DNA of 64,000 nucleotides from Shinisaurus crocodilurus (taxonomy: Eukaryota; Chordata; Lepidosauria; Squamata; Shinisauridae). Under the pieces are notes generated by a model. That model worked only from the letters and a program-made list of their open reading frames with translations. It did no database searches and was not told the DNA's origin. The stretch covers positions 130,008,274 through 130,072,273 of the forward strand of contig CM037877.1 in NCBI GenBank assembly GCA_021292165.1. The letters are read 5' to 3'. Shown one piece after another: positions 32,827 through 44,199 of the stretch. A program made the position numbers and the translations under genes. Position 1 is the stretch's first letter; each line of letters opens with the position of its first letter.

Positions 32827-32991
32827 CAGGGCCGGTGCTACCATTAGGCCAACTAGGCAGCTGCCTAGGGTGCAGGGCCAAAGGGGGCGCCAGAAACGCC
32901 TTGAAAAAAAATACAGCGCTCTCAAGTGGGAAGGGGGGGCGCTAAATATCTGATCTTGCCTAGGGCACCAAACTGCCTTGCACCGGTCCTG
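32827..32991. mobile_element. hAT MITE, family CAGGGCCGGTGC
   Basis: Ends CAGGGCCGGTGCTACC and, minus strand, CAGGACCGGTGCAAGG. Flanks CTTGGTTG at 32819-32826 and 32992-32999 are a perfect 8-bp duplication; removing the 165-bp element and one flank restores the L2 frame. Sister copies: 40471-40637 and 42070-42775. Confidence 0.93.
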
Positions 32992-34768
32992 CTTGGTTGC
33001 GATGTTGAGGTCCCCCAGGCTGTTAGTCCTGGGGGACGTTAACATCCATGCCGAGGGCACCCTATCTGGGGCAACTCAGGATTTCATGGACCATGATGAC
33101 CATGGGACTGTCCCAACATGTCATTGGCCCAACCCATGTAGCAGGGCACACTCTAGATCTGATTTTTTCAGCCGAGCATGGGGATCGTGATCTGAAGGTG
33201 GGGTACTTTGAATCAGTCCCTTTGTCATGGTCAGATCACTGCCTGTTGAGATTTAGACTGACGGCTACTTTCCCCCTCTGCAAGGGTGGGGGACCTATTA
33301 AGATGGTCCGCCCCCGGAGGTTAATGGATCCGGATGGTTTCCAGGGCACCCTTGGGGGGCTTCCAGCTGATATGGCTGGTGATCCTGTCAAATCCCTGGA
33401 CGATCTCTGGAATAGAGAGATGACCCAGGCGGTTGACACAATCGCTCCTGAGCGCCCTCTCTGTAGTAGAGCTCATACGGCTCCGTGGTACACCCTGGAG
33501 CTGAGAGCGATGAAGCAACACAGGAGGCAGCTTGAGTGCAGATGGAGGAAAACTCCTAGCGGATGCAATCGAGCCCTGGTACATACCTACAATCAGATAT
33601 ATTTGGGGGCAGTGAGGGTGGCAAAGAAACAACATCTCACTGCCTCTATTCAATCCTCTATTTGCCACCCAGCAGAGCTTTTTTAGAGTTTTCCGGGGCC
33701 TATTATATGCTAGCCCCAAGGACATCCTGGATCCATCTGAGGCCCACTGTGATATGTTTGCTAGGCACTTCCAGGAAAAAATCTCTTGCATCCGCCAGGA
33801 CTTGGACTCCAATGTTATGGCAGTTGAATCAGGTGAGGTTCCCAGAGTACAGCCTGGTCAAATTTTCTTGGATGAGTTTCAGTTGGTACAGCTTGAGGAT
33901 GTTGGCAAGGTGCTTGGACTGGTTCGTGCAGCCACATCCATACTGGATCCTCGCCCCTCTTGGCTCATAAAATCTAGCAGGGAGGGAACAGCCGGACTGG
34001 GCCAGGGAGGTGATCAGTGCCTCCTTGCACGAGGGAGTGGTCCCATGCCACTTGAAAGAAGCGGTGGCGAGGCCACTCCTGAAGAAACCGTCTCTAGACC
34101 CGGAATATCCTAACAACTTTAGGCCAGTATCGAATGTTCCTTTCCTGGGCAAGGTCCTTGAGTGGGTGGTAGCCAACCAGCTCCAGGCTCTCGGATGAGA
34201 CTGATTATCTGGATCCATTTCAGTCGGGGCTCAGGCCTGGTTTTGGCACGGAAACAGCTTTGGTCACCCTGTATGATGACCTATGTCGGGAGAGAGACGG
34301 GGGAGTGTGACCCTGTTAATACTCCTAGATTTCTCGGCAGTTTTCGATACCATCAACCATGGTATCCTTCTGGGGCTGCTGTCTGAGTTGGGAGGGGGGG
34401 TACTGCGTTGCAATGGGTCCGCTCGTACTTGGATGGCCGGCTCCAGAAGGTGGTGCTTGGGGAATACAGCTCGGCCCCGTGGACTCTCCACTATGGGGTT
34501 CCTCAGGGGTCGGTCTTTCCCCCCCCCCATGCTATTCAACATCTACATGAAACCGCTGAGTGGGGTCATCCGGAGTTTTGGAGTGCCTTCTACCAGCTCC
34601 GGCTGGTGGCCCAGCTACGCCCCTATTTGGACAGGGATAGCCTGGGTTCAGTCATTTATGTTCTGGTATTCTCTAAGCTTGACTACTGCAATGCAGTCTA
34701 CACGGGATTGCCCTTGAAGACTGTTCAGAAGCTGCAGTTTGTGCAAAATGTGGCAGCCAGATTAATAA

Positions 34769-34790
34769 TGTGGAGAAAGCCTGACACGAG

Positions 34791-34821
<31 letters not shown>

Positions 34822-35552
34822 CTGTTCTCCGCCCAAGGGAAGGGGGCGAGGAGGGGGGATGAAGTCACAGGAGAAGCAGCCAGACAGACCGGCATCCCCA
34901 ACAATGGAGAGTCTCGGTGGAATTCCACAAAACCCAAGGAAGGACCATCAAGAACCATCAAACTATCAGGGCAGTGTCAAAGAGCTGTAAAGTACCCAGT
35001 ACGTCACCTTCTTCCCGGGCAGGAATAAGCCCACCTGATACGAAGGGGCAGGCATAAGCCCCCACCTGACCTGGAGGGTGGGGAGAGCGGGAACTCAGGG
35101 GTAGAAAACCCCTCTCCCTTCCGGTAAAGGGTTGTTGGGAACCCAGGGTACTTCGGAACCAGATTCGTCCTCCAGGTGGCAGCTGGAGTAAGCCATTCCC
35201 ATCCCCGGATCGGCCGACCCGGAGCCAGGCTGACATTGACTAACGTAACGTCTTTGGTCTAAGGTAACTGACTAATCCCAATGCGCTAGCCTGGGAGCCT
35301 GTTTCATTGATAAAACGCAGAGGTCAACTGAGGTTGTGTTGACATTGTAGTATTCCTAGAAAGCTGTTAGTTCCGCTCCGTATCTTGTGTAAACAAATAA
35401 AGCCTTATTTGGTCATTTAAAGGGCTCTAGTTTCCTCTTGTGCGTACGGACCTCCCAGGCGGTCTCCTGTGCTTGTACGGGCTGTAACTCAGTGCCGGTT
35501 AACCCGTTAAGTGCCGAACTCACGCAAAGGATCCAGTTGTTGATCCTTCACA
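34769..35552 (+). mobile_element. Solo LTR 2
   Basis: Begins TGTGGAGAAAGCCTGACACG and ends CCTTCACA, flanked by AATAA at 34764-34768 and 35553-35557 (perfect 5-bp duplication) inside the L2 coding sequence. An AATAAA polyadenylation signal lies at about 35395-35400. A (CA)n tract lies near the start (34795-34822). Related to LTRs 1 and 3. No internal viral genes. Confidence 0.9.
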
Positions 35553-36194
35553 AATAACTGGGACCAGGAGGTCTGGACATATAACACCAGTTCTGGCCTG
35601 CTTGCATTGGCTGCCTGTATGCTTCTGAGCCTGATTCAAGGTGCTGGTTTTAACCTATAAAGCCCTACACGGCTTGGGACTGCAAATACTTGACGGAATG
35701 CCTCTCCCAAACACAATCTACCTGGACACTATGCTCAACATCCGGGGTCTTCCTCCAACTGCCACCTCCGAGGGAGACTCGGAGGGCGGCCTTTTCCATG
35801 GTAGCCCCCCAACTGTGGAACAAGCTCCCCACTGAGGCCCCCCTGGCGCTAACTCTACCAGTTTTTCGGTGCCAGGTTAAGACTGCCCTCTATGCTGAGG
35901 CCTTTAACAGCTCCAAATAGTACATGGGGCGGTGGTTATGTCACCTTTTCAACTGGTCTAGTTTTATAACCTTGTTCTTAGCTATTTAAGTTATTTTCAA
36001 CTGTTTTTAAATGTGTAGTAGTGAATGATATTTTTACTGCTTGTATTTTATATTGTATTTTTACTGTCTTTTAAATTGTTTTTAAAATGTCTAGTGAAAT
36101 TTTTTTCAATGTTTTTATTGTTTGTATTTTTATATTGTATTTTATTGTAAAATTTTATAATTGTTGTAAACTGCCCAGAGAGCTTTGGCATGAA

Positions 36195-36195
<1 letters not shown>

Positions 36196-36246
<51 letters not shown>
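36196..36246. repeat. (AAT)n tract at the L2 tail
   Basis: About 16 AAT units directly after the L2 3' end, probably grown from the tail. Confidence 0.95.
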
Positions 36247-38185
36247 GCAGCAGTTACTGTTGGTCTTAATTTTTTTTTTTTTAGCAATATGCTCCTCTTC
36301 TTTTCTTTTTTCACACCCCTTATTGTGAATTTTCTTCCCGGTGGTGGTGGGTAGAGTTTTACTACTTTTTGTTCTCTTAATTTGGGCAAGCAGTCATTTT
36401 TCCAAAGGAAGTCTTTCTCATCATCATATTTATTTGTTCCCTGGTTTCCCCTCTAAAAGGAAGTCAAATGCAGCTAACAATAGCATACAAAAACAAATAG
36501 AATATTTACAAAATAAAAATATGAAAAAAAACTGACAATAACAATGCTACAATAAACCTGTATAACCAAGTTTCAATTCAGTGCTTAAGAAAATACAAGT
36601 TTAGTTAATAAACAATATAAAGTCCATAAGTAATATATCAATAGACAATAAAACACAACCCAAAAATATATACACATATCCCCACTTGTAGATATACTAT
36701 TAAAAGAGACAAGGCCACCCTAAAGTCAGCAGAAGCCAAGAAAAGAACTAGGCACAACCATTTGATTCAGTATAGCACAGGATACAAAGAGCCACCATAC
36801 GCTGACAACTCCTAATGTCAAACCTGCCCTCTTACCTCAGGTTAATACAGAGGAGGCAAAGACACTACTGTCATGCCAAACAGATGAACCCATTGCTTCT
36901 AGCAGTGGTTGTGACTTCATAAGCCTGCTTGAAGTACACTCACAAGGCATCAATGACACACTTTCCCCAGGTTCGGGAACAGGCACAACACTGTCAGTCA
37001 CTCATCAGGCTTGATGTTCCTGGGTCAGCTGATCTCTTCAGATGTAATAGAAAGTCAGAGCGGGTGGGGGAGGCACAGATGATGACACAGTCCCTCACCC
37101 TGCTCCTCTCCTACCACTGCTGTTGCTTCTCATCTTTTGTAGTTTTCTGGACTCTGTTAACCACGGTCCTCCTGGACTTGTTGGTATGTCTCCTAATCTT
37201 TGGTAAACATTCCAGTTGAGCTCCTTCTTTGATCATGGTTTCAGAGGGAAACCCAAGCATTCTGGAAAGAAACTGACCATCTTGCCTTTCCTCTTGAAAA
37301 ACCATCTGAAGGTGACCAGATATAAAAGATGACAATGGGGCTCTTGTAACTTTGTGTAGAAGAGAGAATTTCAGAAGGTGCAACTTGTCATGCACCTATG
37401 AAAATACGTATCACATTTGCATCTAATACAAAATGGGTTGGGGGCAGGGATTTCAATCACTTTAGATGACAGGTTAAAAATTCAGAATAATATTAGTAGA
37501 ATGGAGATATAAGAGGATAAGATAAAACTGAATTTAAAAATGAGACAGTTTACATTGTTACGTATAGGTGAAAGCCAAAGACACAAGTGTAACATGGGGG
37601 ATAAATGGCTCAGCAGCCATGTTGCTGAGAAGGATTTCGAACTTATGACTGGTTACAAAATGAACATAAGCCCAGGCCCAGCAAATCTGAGGGACCACTG
37701 CCTCCTATATGAGCCTTACTTATTTTTTAAAAATTCCACCATGACTTCTCAATTAAAAGTCTTCAAGGTGGTTCACAACAATATAAAGAATGAAAACATT
37801 GCATAAACCATTAAAAAAAAAAGAAGAAGCATTGCCATTAAAGCTGGTATATCTTGTTTGTATTGTATATATATATTGGTGTGGTCAGGTAGACCGTAAA
37901 TAAACATTATATATCTTGCCATTAAAACAGCCAAGAGCAGTAAGCAACATCGGAAATAGCTTTCCTGTCTTGATAGGCCAATGTTTCACATGCCTCCATG
38001 GGGCAGCTGGATGGAGGGGCGGCTCACGAGAAAGCCTTTTCCTTTGGTGCGTCCAACCATGCCTAGGGAGGTTCACCCCATGCAGAGGTACACTAGAGCA
38101 CTGATGGAATGGGCAAACCTCCACTGGAAGAAAGCCCTCACCTGGAGAAGTAGCTGGGGATCCCCTCATCTTACAGCTCCATGGG
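36247..38185. other. Mostly unassigned stretch
   Basis: About 36425-36640 is A-rich and resembles a minus-strand L2 UTR, weakly. On the minus strand, about 37115-37305 encodes MVFQEERQDGQFLSRMLGFP and continues to a stop, preceded by a possible TTCAG acceptor. No homologue is recalled and no phase-compatible donor was found, so it is noted but not called an exon. Confidence 0.35.
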
Positions 38186-38510
38186 CCTGTTTATTTATTT
38201 ATTTCATTTTTATACCGCCCAATAGCCGAAGCTCTCTGGGCGGTTTACAACAATTAACAAGACAGTCCCTGCCCGCAGGCTTACAATATAAAAAGACACA
38301 ACACACAAGGAAAAAGGAATGGGGAGGGAAGAAGGGAGAATATTAATGAATACTCCTGACAGGGCTGGTGGAATGGCCCTGTGCTCCCTCTCTTCTCCCT
38401 CCTCTCAGCCTGCTGGAATGGCTGCTGTGGTGACAGCTGAGGGAGGAGGAGCCTTCAGGAGGGCGCCTTTCAGCAGGGCTGGTGGAATGGCCCTGCGCTC
38501 CCTTTTACTG
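38186..38510 (-). mobile_element. L2-clade LINE 3' end with tandem repeat
   Basis: Inverted counterpart of 6704-7112: (TTTA)n, TTTTTATACCGCCCAATAGC, CTCTCTGGGCGGTTTACAAC, then AGGGCTGGTGGAATGGCCCT at 38361 and 38475, a period of about 114 bp. Confidence 0.78.
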
Positions 38511-40470
38511 GAGCCTCAAAGACTAGCCCAGATTGGCCCAACTCAGCCTCTCTGTGCTGTGCTCTCTCTGGCCACCAACTGACTGTTTTCAGTGGGCTTG
38601 AAATGCTGCGTTTTGTAGAGACAGGCCGTGCCAGCGGCATGAAGGGCACAAACTGTCCAAAGCCAGCATGCTCTGCAGATGCTCCTCTGCAACTGTCAGG
38701 CATGATGGGGCTTCAGAGGCAACGCATGCCCAAGAAAAGGAGACAGTTGTGCAAGCCAGGGAAGAGGAAACCATTGCAGAAAGCACTGATAGGAAGGCAG
38801 CCCACAAAAGGCTTTGATGTCTACTGCCATTCTGTTCAGGAGAAACGTAAATGCTACTTACCCCTTCTGCCATCCTCCAGAGGGAGAGATCCTCACAGAT
38901 GATTAGTGGGTAAGGAAGAGATGGAGAAAGCGTCTTCCCCTGAGACCTGCTTAGCTCAAAGTGTGGCTTTCCCCTTGCAAAGAAATTTCTTCTTGCTGAT
39001 TTGATGTGATAAACTAAACAGGAGGTAAACCTAAAATGGCAACGGTCCCCATCTGAAACACAGGTACAGAGCTTGCAAGGGAGGGAGATGCTGCCCTGAG
39101 GATCAAGAGTATCCAAATGACTGGCTGGCTCAGGATTCTCTGCACAAATGGAGCCAACAGGCACATGGAGGTGGAGCCCAGTCATCAAACAACTGCAATC
39201 AGCTTTCAGCAGTGGGATGATTAAAGAACAGGGTGTCTATTGTGGAGTGGACAGTTCTGTAGTGAAGAGTTGCTTGTATCAGGCTGAGGAAACTGCCGCA
39301 CTCAACAATGGCGATCCAGCAACCTCCAGAGCCTTCTGCTCAGAACTGAGGTTTTCCCTACAGTTCTCTCCCCCCCCCACCCCAACTTTCTGTGTAATCC
39401 CAAGTGCCAGGGCAGTGGCCAAGGACCCCCACAACCTTACGCAAAACAGAAAACCCGGAGTAAGCAAGCAGAGAGCAGTCCAGCTGTTTGTGAGCCCAAA
39501 TTTAGAGGCTCCTGCCATAAACCTCGGCATAAGGGGGGGGATGCTTTTCAAAAAGGGTAGGACTCAGAATGAAAATGATTTCCCTGTCCTGTGTGAAGAG
39601 GCAGCTGTGCATTCAGGCTTTCAGGAATGTGCTATTCTTGGTCTCAGCTGCAATCATGACTCCTGTGGTCAGGACCAGAACTCTGCTGACCAGCAGAGTG
39701 GTACAGAGTCTTAAACCTGCAGAGGACGGGTAGTGAAACCAGACACTTAGAATTGTGTACACAGAGGTCAAAACTAGTTCTTACATGGGAGATTAGTGGC
39801 CTCCCAACAGGTTTTTTTTTTTTTTTTTTTTAAAGAAAACTAAAAAGCAGCTTTGGAGGCTGAAATTGAGGATGCAGGAAAAGCAGAGGAAGGCCTGCTT
39901 AATTCTTTCCAATCTGGCTGTTCATCCACTAAAAATAGCTCTCCTCCCAAGCCACTTTCCTACCTCAAAGTGAAAAGTAGAAGGACCCTGCAGGATAGAA
40001 AATAGCTGGGAGGAGGGTTGTTTTTTTGTTTTGTTTTTTGTTTTATCAAATAGCAAGTAGGGAAAGGGTTCAGCAGCCCCTCCCCAACTTTCCTCTGCTC
40101 ACGATTTCAGCTTTCAAAGGTGCTTTTCATTACAAAGGATCATCAGTAGACTGGATCTTGAGCGTTTCACATAACTTCTCATTTGGCCTGCCCAGAAAGA
40201 TACCAGTATTATAGACAGCAGAACCTGGCTTATTCCCATGATGCAGGAAACTCAGTGCTTGAAGAAAGAAGTACTCTAGGCAATTTGGTTTCATTAATAA
40301 TATAAGACTCCTTCAGCCTTCAAGCACCTGAGTCCAACAGAACAGAAGTGCATCTGCACCATCAGGCACTACTAGGAAAGGAATGCACATCTGGATCCTT
40401 CCATACTTTCAGCTGCCACTTCTAACCCCTTTACTTATGGAGATTCAAAGCAATACATGGAGGCTAGAAC
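38511..40470. other. Unassigned stretch
   Basis: An uninterrupted 188-codon frame (plus, 39148-39714) starts MEPTGTWRWSPVIKQLQSAF. It has low-complexity parts, no recognised domain, and antisense frames overlap it. A T run lies at 39812-39833. It may be unique intronic sequence; no gene is claimed. Confidence 0.35.
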
Positions 40471-40637
40471 CAAGACCGGTGCAAGGCAGTTTGGTGCCCT
40501 AGGCAAGATCAGATATTTAGCGCCCCCCCTTCCCACTTGAGAGCGCTGTATTTTTTTTTTAAAGGCGTTTCTGGCACCCCTTTTAGCCCTGCGCCCTAGG
40601 CAGCTGCCTAGTTGGCCTAATGGTAGCACTGGCCCTG
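40471..40637. mobile_element. hAT MITE, family CAGGGCCGGTGC, inverted
   Basis: Reverse-complement copy of the MITE at 32827, 167 bp. Flanks GCTAGAAC at 40463-40470 and 40638-40645 are a perfect 8-bp duplication. Confidence 0.93.
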
Positions 40638-41036
40638 GCTAGAACTGATGCAGTTGCTTAGTAAGAAGTAAACCTGCTCCTGCATGTCAGTGTTCTGGTC
40701 AATGAGTGCAAAGGCACTCACTGATTGACAGAGGGACAGTCTACACCAGGACGGTTTCTGGCTCATGTTCTGCTTGTGATCTACAACAATTCCAAGATCC
40801 TTCTCACTTGTAGTACTGTTGAGCCAATGTATAAATGTATCCCCCAATCCTATGTATAAAAGAGGGGTCTGCTAGAAGCAGTGCCAAGGTGCGATGCTAC
40901 GTGCACACTTAACGTTGCCCTTGGAGTCATCTGAGAGTCTCAAAGCAGTGCTGCCAATACTGCAAGGAGGAACTCTGTTCCTACTATATGGCTGGAATAT
41001 GAAGATCTACAGAGGTTGAGTCTGGGAATCTCTATT
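40638..41036. other. Unassigned stretch
   Basis: Part (about 40700-40840) may be a short CR1-like minus fragment (CACTGATTGACAGAGGGACA, TTCCAAGATCCTTCTCACTT), but this is weak. Confidence 0.3.
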
Positions 41037-41643
41037 TGTGGAGAAAACCAACCTAAGCCCCCTGCCTGACACACACACACTCACCAAGGAGGGGGGAAGG
41101 AGACCCGGGGGGGGGGGGGGGGGAGACAGCCAGTCTCCACAGATGCAAAAGGGGACAAACAACAGCTGCATAGAATCACCCCAGGGGGGAAGGCAGGAAG
41201 CATCCCCAGGTTTGTCAATGCTCTCGCATATCAGCCCCATCTACATAAGACTTGAATACCTCTCCAAGAGCAGACACTTCGGCACCCCTAAGAAATGGCC
41301 ACTCAACACCATAGGATGGGACCATTAAGCAAGTGGCTTCAAAGGGACCCCACCCCATGGGGGGAGGGCGTCACCCCACCTGACCCAAAAGGCCGCCCCT
41401 CAGGGAGGGTGTCAACCCACCTGATCACGGAGGGAGGGGCTACCTGAAACACCAAGGTATAAAACACCCTGCGCAAGGGAACTGGGTTGTTGGACCTGAT
41501 CAACAATCTTGCCCCATGCCTGGGGTAAGAGAACGAAGGATCGGCAACCCCGGGTAGCCACACCCGGCACGCTCCAGCTAGCTGAAATCACTGGTCGCTT
41601 GGGTTGACCGGACCCCCGGGAAACCAAGCTGAAATCACTCACA

Positions 41644-41884
41644 AGCCGCTTGGGTAGACCGGGCCTCCGCCGGGAACCCAGCTAGCCGCGTGGGTAGACC
41701 GGGCCTCCGCCGGGAACCCAGCTAGCCGCGTGGGTAGACCGGGCCTCCGCCGGGAACCCAGCTAGCCGCTTGGGTAGACCGGGCCTCCGCCGGGAACCCA
41801 GCTAGCCGCTTGGGTAGACCGGGCCTCCGCCGGGAACCCAGCTAGCAGCGTGCGGTTGACCGGGCCTCTGCCGGGACCCGAGCT
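41644..41884 (+). repeat. 40-bp tandem repeats in LTR 3
   Basis: Units starting AGCCGCTTGGGTAGACCGGG or AGCCGCGTGGG begin at 41644, 41684, 41724, 41764 and 41804. A diverged unit follows at 41844, and a diverged unit precedes at about 41594. The array lies downstream of the TATA box, so it would be transcribed. Confidence 0.96.
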
Positions 41885-42069
41885 GAACTAACTAGCTGAG
41901 AGCCCTGAAATCACGGTGTCCTTAAGACTTCTTGCTTGCTACTTTGTACCGTACTGATAAGCTGTATTGCTGGCGTGTGTCTGGGTTTGTGAAGGTAATG
42001 TTGTAAATAAACTTGTTTTCTAAAAGATACTTCTGTGGCTCTAAGTTATCCCTTTGTTCTGGGCTAAGG

Positions 42070-42775
42070 CAGGGCCGGCGCTACCGCTAGGCCAACTAGG
42101 CGGTTGCCTAGGGCGCGTAGCGGAAGAGGGCGCAGAACGCTGCGCTGCTCTTCGCTGCCGGCGCGCTCCTGCCCTGCCCGCCCGCCCTCCTCTCCGAGAA
42201 AGCCAGGTAAGTGCGCCCGGAGTAGTGGTGGGGCCGAGCCTGGGCGCCTCCCCCCTACCTTGCCTCGCCTCCGCGCCGCCTCCCACCTCGCCTCCCCCCG
42301 CCTCCCCCCACCCCCGCGCCGCCTCGCCTCGCCTCGCTTCGCCTCTGCGCCACCTCCCCCCACCTCGCCTCGCTTCGCCTCTGCACCGCCTCCCCCCCCG
42401 CGCCACCTCCCCCCCTCTTCGCTTCAACTCTCCTCCGCGCCGCCTCCCCCCCCCCGACACCTACCTTCTCCGTGCTGTTTCCGGAGCCCCGCCCGCGCTC
42501 TGTTTTGGCGGGAAGTACCAGGGCAACAGGGCTTAAACAGCCCTGTTGCTCTGGTTTCCCCCGGCGAAAAACAGAGCGCGGGGGGGCCCTTTTCGGAGGA
42601 GGCGTTGGACTGGGAAGGTAGGTGGGGGGGCGGCAGCGGCAGCGGCAGCGTGTGGGGGGGGTCCGGTGGAGGTTGCAGAGCAGGGCTGCTTTCCGGAGCC
42701 CCCCCCCCCACGGCACGAGGGGGGGCGCTAAATATAATGTAGCCTAGGGCGCCAAACTGCCCTGCACCGGTCCTG
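42070..42775. mobile_element. 706-bp GC-rich hAT element, family CAGGGCCGGTGC
   Basis: Ends CAGGGCCGGCGCTACC and, minus strand, CAGGACCGGTGCAGGG. Flanks GGCTAAGG at 42062-42069 and 42776-42783 are a perfect 8-bp duplication. The ends match the 165-bp MITEs, but the middle is about 550 bp of very GC-rich sequence: CCGCCTCCCC-type repeats, then an inverted repeat around CAACAGGGCTTAAACAGCCC. Open frames here are products of composition. No transposase. Confidence 0.9.
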
Positions 42776-42886
42776 GGCTAAGGGTGATAGTCGCTGGGGA
42801 TCTCGGAGAAGGCCACCCCAGGACTCGCTACCCCCTTAGCATTGAACCCACGCAGAAGACCCGGTTGTTGGTCTTCCACTCTATTA

Positions 42887-43022
42887 CAGGGCTCTCCAAC
42901 CTTGGGTCCCCAAATGTTGCTGGACTACAGCTCCCAGAATCCCTTGCCATTAGCCATGCTGGCTAGGTATGCTGGGAGCTGTAGTCCAGCAACATCTGGG
43001 GACCCAAGGTTGGAGAGCCCCG
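42887..43022. mobile_element. Foldback MITE (hAT type)
   Basis: 136-bp hairpin of the family at 25160, starting CAGGGCTCTCCAACCTTGGG. Flanks CTCTATTA at 42879-42886 and 43023-43030 are perfect 8-bp duplications. It landed exactly across the right junction of LTR 3. Confidence 0.93.
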
Positions 43023-43409
43023 CTCTATTACAACAACGAGGGATGGATTTTTGTGTAGGTCATGTGGAAATCAAGATATTCAAAGGCAGGAGCAGCTGCA
43101 GCACCAGATATACCATCTGGGCATCACTGAAGCTTTTGTTTAAAGTGAAAACAAAAACAAACAATAACTTCAGAGTAAAGGAATCTATTAGCAAAGGTTT
43201 GCAGGGAGTTCTCCTGAATTTTAATAGATTTACAGGTTGGTGGTGTTGGGATTTTAAAACAAAAATGTTTACCTGATTTCATTCATTAGTTTATTACCGT
43301 AAGTACTGGGCAGCGCGGTCCAGTTATGTTTCTTTTAAAAACAATTGTACCAAATCCTAAAATCTATGCGAGTGAAGCAGCGGGCAACAGCTAGTAGCCT
43401 TATAAAAAC

Positions 43410-44185
43410 AAAGGAACTGAAATATTCTGAGTATCAAAATGGCAAGAGCTGGGTTTGTCCGATCTCCAGCAAAAAGAACACAGGTTTTGAGAGATGGTTT
43501 CAGCAGGTCTCAGAGAAGTACAAATCTTCCCTGAAACCCAGGTTACAACTCCTGTGTGTGTTGATCATTTTCAAGTCAGGAGAAGAGAGGTCATGTGCAG
43601 AGGAGAGATTACAGTCTTTGCAGGATAGTCCAAAATGGACCCCTATAACAGCTGAGGAAATCAAAGGATTGATTTCTCAGCTGACTAGTACTAAAGCTCC
43701 AGGTGAAGACATGTTGCCAGCATTATGTAAAGCTAATTCAAACTGGTGGGTGCCTATTCTAGCAAGATTGTTCTCTTATATTAATTATTCAGATTAGATG
43801 TCCCAGGGATGGAAAAACAGTATTGTGTTTCCCATTAAAAAAAAAAAAAAGTGACTAAACAAACCCCAGCAATGATAGATGCATTACTTTATTGGATATT
43901 TGTTCTAAACTTTATTCCAGATTCTTACAGAACAGATTACTAGATTGGGCTGAGACAAATCAAATACTCCATCTTGAACAAGTTGGGGTTGTTTTTTTTG
44001 GGGGGGGGATTCAGTACAATAATCAATGTTTTATCTTGCAGCATGTAACTCAGAAGTCAGTTTATGCCTCTTCGAAATCCATGTTTGCTGCTTTTGTTGA
44101 TCTTTCAGCAGAATTCAGTTTGGTAAACAGGAGGACCAGGTTATGGAATAAATTGCAGCAGGGCACAAATATTGATTTATTCTAA
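43410..44185 (+). pseudogene. Non-LTR reverse transcriptase fragment, clade uncertain
   Basis: Pieces in order: KWTPITAEEIKGLISQL with TSTKAPGED (the 'N/TKAPGPDGI' block, about 43630-43710), ILARLFSYI (about 43755), LLDICSKLYSRFLQNRLLDW (about 43885-43950), EQVGV (the GFR block, about 43975), and FVDLSAEFSLVNR (catalytic A motif, first Asp kept; about 44090-44130). A TAG at 43795, an A run near 43840 and a G run near 43998 break it. The YADD box is missing. It is not L2 or L1; possibly related to Vingi/I-type LINEs. Confidence 0.6.
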
Positions 44186-44199
44186 TCCAAGAGCATTAA

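Larger units (their letters stand above)
32440..35920 (+). pseudogene. L2 ORF2 (endonuclease and reverse transcriptase), broken
   Basis: Endonuclease pieces: NKTSLIHD, ACITETWVGEQGG near 32530-32560, LLVLGDVNIHAE near 33020-33050, GPTHVAGHTLDLIF near 33130, LSWSDHCLLRF near 33230. Reverse transcriptase pieces follow: AVARPLLKKPSLDPEYPNNF and RPVSNVPFLGKVLEWVV (about 34070-34180), LLDFSAVFDTINHGIL (about 34320-34370), GSVFPP in the GSxLSP position, then SKLDYCNAVYTGLPLKTVQK (about 34670-34730). After LTR 2 the C-terminal part resumes (LVLTYKALHGLG at 35640). Frames change several times and the YADD box was not found intact. The protein would nick DNA and copy the LINE RNA; this copy is inactive. 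Confidence 0.88.
32222..36195 (+). mobile_element. Long L2-clade LINE, interrupted twice
   Basis: Most of ORF2 in order: endonuclease, reverse transcriptase, C-terminal part, 3' UTR ending TAAACTGCCCAGAGAGCTTT and an (AAT)n tract. It is broken by a hAT MITE at 32827-32991 and solo LTR 2 at 34769-35552. Stripped of these it is about 3.0 kb. The preceding (TTC)n tract obscures the 5' end. Confidence 0.88.
41037..42880 (+). mobile_element. Solo LTR 3 with internal tandem repeats
   Basis: Begins TGTGGAGAAAACCAACC and ends CTTCCACT, flanked by CTATT at 41032-41036 and 42881-42885. A TATA box (GGTATAAAACACC, about 41455-41467) and a polyadenylation signal (GTAAATAAACTTG, about 42001-42013) mark U3 and the end of R. 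Between them lie six 40-bp repeats. A G run of about 19 is at 41108-41126. A 706-bp hAT insertion lies near the 3' end; without it the LTR is about 1.13 kb, longer than LTRs 1 and 2. No internal viral genes. Confidence 0.9.

Noticed and set aside
41644..41884. CRISPR array (regular 40-bp repeats)
   Set aside because: Units are contiguous with no variable spacers, and the host is a vertebrate; it is a tandem repeat in an LTR.
42054..42742. Long overlapping open frames on both strands rich in Pro, Arg, Ala
   Set aside because: They lie inside the GC-rich hAT element; stop codons are rare in such sequence and the frames have no domain.
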